From: Candidatus Cloacimonadota bacterium
GTDB taxonomy: Bacteria; Cloacimonadota; Cloacimonadia; Cloacimonadales; WRIO01
NCBI GenBank assembly: GCA_023230175.1
Contig: JALNXV010000024.1
Location: 1-18,672 of the forward strand
Length of the DNA stretch: 18,672 nucleotides
Reading direction: 5' to 3'
Below, piece by piece: positions 16,090 to 18,672 of this stretch; position 1 is the first letter of the stretch; the number at the start of each line of letters is the position of its first letter. A model generated the notes under the pieces. The model ran no database searches, was not told the origin of the DNA, and was given only the letters and a program-made list of their open reading frames with translations. Both the position numbers and the translations under genes were made by a program.

Positions 16090-16941
16090 TTACTGTTTCC
16101 CAAGATGTAGTTTGTGTCTTAATATTTTATAAAAACTCTTGTTATTTAATTTTATAAAATCTATTGATTTATAATATTTATCTATTACTATTTTATCTCC
16201 TGATTCAAGTTTACAAACGTTGACACCATCAATCTGTAAAAATACTTGACTATCTGAAGACAAAACTGTACTTACGAAATCTGAAGCAGAAAAAACCATA
16301 GGCCTTATTGTTAAATTATGAGGATTCAATGGAGTTACTATTATAGCTTCCATATTAGGGGATAATATTGCTCCTCCTGCAGAGAGTGAATAAGCTGTTG
16401 ATCCGGTAGGTGAACTAATAATTAAACCATCACTCCTCATCTCATAGACCAAATTTTTATTCGAATATAATTTCAAATCAACCAATTTAGCATCGCTACC
16501 CTTATATAATACAGCATCATTTAGAGCAAGTTCTTCAAGTATTACTTTATTATTCCTATATAAACTTACATTTAAAAGCATTCGAGATTCTAATAAAAAC
16601 CTCTTACTAATAAAATCAGTGATAGCTATTTGAAATTCTTTAAGAGAATATTCTGATAAAAATCCTAACTTTCCATAATTTATACCTAAGACCGGAGCAT
16701 TGTTTTTCACAGAATGTTTTACAGAACGTAATATTGTCCCATCTCCGCCAAAACATATAATCATATTAATATCAGTCAATTGCATTGGGAAATGACATAA
16801 TAATTCAGGTGGGCAAAAAGCTTCATTTTTATCTAAAATAAAAAAATTAATATTATACTTATCTTTCAATCCTAATAATAAATATTTAATTGGTTCAATA
16901 TCTATTAATTCCGGTTTAAACAATAATCCGATATTTGTCAT
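16090..16941 (-). CDS. nadK: NAD kinase
   Basis: A 283-aa ATP/polyphosphate-dependent NAD kinase that makes NADP. Diagnostic motifs are CFGGDGTILRS with GGDGT at 65-69, GINYGKLGFLSEY (phosphate/NAD-binding loop), LNDAVLYKGS (NE/D motif region), the block SDGLIISSPTGSTAYSLSAG including TGSTAY, and TPLNPHNLTIRPMVFS. All key blocks are present and the length is typical. The start ATG overlaps the rsgA stop in an ATGA arrangement, and the gene ends directly against the recN start, so it is the coupled middle gene of the operon. There is no separate promoter or terminator around it. Confidence 0.97.
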   Translation of the reverse strand: MTNIGLLFKPELIDIEPIKYLLLGLKDKYNINFFILDKNEAFCPPELLCHFPMQLTDINMIICFGGDGTILRSVKHSVKNNAPVLGINYGKLGFLSEYSLKEFQIAITDFISKRFLLESRMLLNVSLYRNNKVILEELALNDAVLYKGSDAKLVDLKLYSNKNLVYEMRSDGLIISSPTGSTAYSLSAGGAILSPNMEAIIVTPLNPHNLTIRPMVFSASDFVSTVLSSDSQVFLQIDGVNVCKLESGDKIVIDKYYKSIDFIKLNNKSFYKILRHKLHLGKQ

Positions 16942-18014
16942 AAGCTCTCTCTTATTTTTAGATACGAATTATATCGTTCTTCGGGTATAGTTTTATTAAT
17001 ATTTGTTTTTATAGCACAATTTTCTTCATGAGTATGCGTACAGTCCTGAAAGTAACAGAATTCTGTAAGTATTGAAAAACCAGGGAAACAATATCTAATT
17101 TTGTCAATATCATCATTTTTAAGTCCAAAGGTCTTTATTCCCGGAGTATCAATTAAATAGCCTCCAAAACTCCAAGGTATCATTCTTGAATATGTAGTTG
17201 TATGAGTACCTTTATTATTAAATTCACTTATTTCGCCTATTTTCAAATTAAGTCCGGGTTCAAGACTATTAATTATAGAGCTTTTACCTGCTCCCGATTT
17301 ACCGGAAAATACTGAATCTTTATTCTTTAAAAGATGTTTTAACTCTGAAATCCCTTCTAATGTTTTTGTAGAACAATAAATTAGTTTATAACCGGTATAA
17401 TCATAATAATCACATATTTTTTTAATCTCATCTAAATTATCTGCTAAATCAATCTTATTGATACAAATTATTGCAGGAATCTCAAAAATCTCTGCTGCAC
17501 ACAAATATCTGTCTATCAAATTAGCACTAAAATCAGGTTCTTTACAAGACATCGTTATTACAACTTGATCTAAATTTGAAGCTATCAAAACTTCTTCCTG
17601 ACGTTCTGAATAATTAATAAACCGAGATAAGGTATTTTTCCGTTCTAATATCTCTTCTATTCTAAGATTATCTTCGTCTGTTACATCAATATTAACATAA
17701 TCACCGGTACATAAGGGTGTTCTGGTTTCGTGAGCCAAATATTTAAGTCTGCCACTTAAAGTACATATCTTAAAATCATTATGTAATTTCACTTTATAAG
17801 CATTATTGGAATGAACTTCGATGACTCTACCCTTTACTAATTTAATATTAGATTTTTGAGATAATTCACCCTTTTCAAGAAGCTTTTTAGATGATTTTGT
17901 TTTCAATCCCTTTGAACTCTCAAAATAATAAATATCATCTAAATCTTCTATGGCAATGTTTTTCAATTTCATTTCATTCCCAATTGTCATAAATTTATCT
18001 TTACGTTTACTCAT
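16938..18014 (-). CDS. rsgA: Ribosome small-subunit-dependent GTPase RsgA
   Basis: A 358-aa circularly permuted GTPase that acts in late 30S subunit maturation. It has a basic N-terminal extension (1-57), an OB-fold (about 58-122) and then the permuted GTPase motifs: G4 NKID (186-189), G1 GKSGAGKSS (238-246), G2 GTHTTT (269-274) and G3 DTPG (289-292). The C-terminal zinc finger is visible as C320, C325, H327 and C333. The N-terminal extension is longer than in the shortest homologues but comparable to the E. coli type. The ATG at 18014 has GGAG 6 nt upstream and a promoter-like site at 18033-18059. It is the first gene of the leftward run through eno. Confidence 0.97.
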   Translation of the reverse strand: MSKRKDKFMTIGNEMKLKNIAIEDLDDIYYFESSKGLKTKSSKKLLEKGELSQKSNIKLVKGRVIEVHSNNAYKVKLHNDFKICTLSGRLKYLAHETRTPLCTGDYVNIDVTDEDNLRIEEILERKNTLSRFINYSERQEEVLIASNLDQVVITMSCKEPDFSANLIDRYLCAAEIFEIPAIICINKIDLADNLDEIKKICDYYDYTGYKLIYCSTKTLEGISELKHLLKNKDSVFSGKSGAGKSSIINSLEPGLNLKIGEISEFNNKGTHTTTYSRMIPWSFGGYLIDTPGIKTFGLKNDDIDKIRYCFPGFSILTEFCYFQDCTHTHEENCAIKTNINKTIPEERYNSYLKIRESL

Positions 18015-18032
18015 AATTTACTCCAAAAGTAG

Positions 18033-18059
18033 AATCTAAAATATCATAATAAATGTCAA
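18033..18059 (-). promoter_or_regulatory. Probable promoter of the rsgA-to-eno operon
   Basis: On the minus strand TTGACA (18054-18059) is followed after 15 bp by TAGATT (18033-18038, 4 of 6). The alternative is GATTCT at 17 bp, a poorer match. The perfect -35 and its position 20-45 bp upstream of the rsgA start support promoter use; the -10 assignment is uncertain. Confidence 0.5.
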
Positions 18060-18207
18060 GAAAATTTTGTTAAAAAAAAGTAATATATAAAAAGAAATTT
18101 GCAATAATCATCTTAAGTAAGCACTCTTTAAATCTCTTTTCGTTACTACATACAAAAGGCAAATTGCGATTAAAGATTCAAGCCTAAAGAAATAATAAAA
18201 TATTCTT

Positions 18208-18233
18208 GACATTAAAAGACATTTTAGGACATT
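18208..18233 (+). promoter_or_regulatory. Three GACATT direct repeats, 10-bp phased: candidate operator
   Basis: GACATT occurs at 18208-18213, 18218-18223 and 18228-18233, one copy per helical turn, ending 19 bp before the ATG of the HTH-EIIA gene. The first copy overlaps a TTGACA (18206-18211) that could be a -35, but no good -10 lies 16-18 bp downstream of it. Same-face repeats suggest cooperative binding of a regulator, perhaps the HTH protein encoded next to them. Confidence 0.55.
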
Positions 18234-18252
18234 TGCACTCGAAGGAGCTTAA

Positions 18253-18672
18253 ATGAACTTAAAAATTAAGGATATTTGTGTTTTATTAAATGTCTCTGAA
18301 AAGACTGTTTACAGATGGATAAAACAAGAAAAGATTCCATATTACAGAATTAATCATCAATATAGGTTTAATAAAGCAGAAATTAATGAATGGATTTTAA
18401 ATGACAATATGCAAGTTTCTGAAAAGATATTAGAGCTTAAAATGACGGACAAAGAAGTTAACATAGTCAATCTTATAGAAAATGGTGGCATATATTACCA
18501 TATAGAAGGGGAAAACATAGCTGATATTTTATCTAATGCTGTCAAGATTATCAAACTACCTGATGACTGTAATAGAGAAGAGGTCTTAGAATTATTGTTA
18601 GAACGTGAATCAATGGTACCTACAACAATTGGTAAAGGTATCGCCTTCCCTCATCCTAGAAATCCCATCATT
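18253..18672 (+). CDS. HTH (excisionase/MerR-like) - PTS EIIA(Ntr) fusion regulator, 3' end missing
   Basis: The frame opens at ATG 18253, with GAAGGAG (18241-18247) 5 nt upstream, and runs to the right edge (140 codons, no stop). Residues 1-50 are a compact helix-turn-helix of the excisionase/HTH_17 type: LKIKDICVLLNVSEKTVYRWIKQEKIPYYRINHQYRFNKAEINEWI. From about 83 an EIIA type-2 (PtsN-like) domain begins. It includes the helix around LSNAVKIIKLP, then LLERESMVPTTIGKGIAFPHPR (116-136), where H134 is at the position of the phosphorylated histidine. Such fusions presumably let phosphorelay status steer DNA binding or another output; that is inference. It is the only plus-strand gene, divergent from rsgA across 238 bp, and is preceded by 10-bp-phased GACATT repeats. 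The rest of the EIIA domain lies beyond the window. Confidence 0.85.
   Translation, partial: MNLKIKDICVLLNVSEKTVYRWIKQEKIPYYRINHQYRFNKAEINEWILNDNMQVSEKILELKMTDKEVNIVNLIENGGIYYHIEGENIADILSNAVKIIKLPDDCNREEVLELLLERESMVPTTIGKGIAFPHPRNPII

Noticed and set aside
18060..18200. tRNA or small RNA gene in the divergent intergenic region
   Set aside because: No cloverleaf arms, T-loop motif or stable GC-containing hairpin could be seen.

Overview
The window is strongly AT-rich bacterial DNA. It is densely packed with housekeeping genes, almost all read leftwards (minus strand). The gene content fits a Gram-negative-type bacterium: RsgA, NAD kinase, RecN, a slipin/NfeD pair, enolase, GluRS, a YibQ-like divergent polysaccharide deacetylase, a DUF2723 membrane glycosyltransferase-like protein, a lipoprotein and signal-peptide proteins. 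Together with the HTH-EIIA(Ntr) fusion at the right edge and the style of the dispersed repeats, this makes me lean to Candidatus Cloacimonadota or a neighbouring FCB-group lineage. That placement is inference from gene content, not proven by any marker here.

Layout from right to left (direction of transcription). (1) 18253-18672 is the only plus-strand gene: the 5' part of an HTH-EIIA(Ntr) fusion. It is divergent from everything else and preceded by three GACATT repeats spaced exactly 10 bp apart. (2) 18014-10777 is one compact operon-like run: rsgA, nadK, recN, an unknown two-TM membrane protein, nfeD-like, slipin (SPFH) and eno. Junctions are ATGA or TAAATG overlaps or gaps of 5-26 bp. It ends at a perfect 26-bp palindromic terminator. 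(3) 10696-8968 is a two-gene unit. The first gene is a receiver-domain protein with a possible PilZ/YcgR-like N-terminus and a GTG start; the second is a lipoprotein of unknown function. The promoter of this unit appears to be built into the eno terminator. (4) 8853-2113 is gltX, a YtcJ-like amidohydrolase, a DUF2723+TPR protein and a YibQ-like deacetylase, with a good promoter just upstream of gltX. (5) 2112-1231 is about 880 bp without a convincing gene. It is filled with repeats: a 59-bp BIME-like array of covarying hairpins, a (TATAG)8 microsatellite and pieces of dispersed repeat families. (6) 1230-1 holds two secreted proteins of unknown function, separated by a hairpin/T-tract. The second is an LVIVD-repeat, beta-propeller-like protein that runs off the left edge.

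Functionally, most of the window is core metabolism and maintenance: ribosome assembly GTPase, NADP synthesis, DNA repair, glycolysis, Glu-tRNA charging and membrane/envelope quality. The points most worth following are the hairpin array with compensatory stem changes, the 10-bp-phased operator in front of the HTH-EIIA(Ntr) regulator, the terminator/promoter overlap at 10711-10760, and the poorly characterised receiver-domain and membrane proteins. I did not see a phage, CRISPR array, insertion sequence, tRNA or rRNA.
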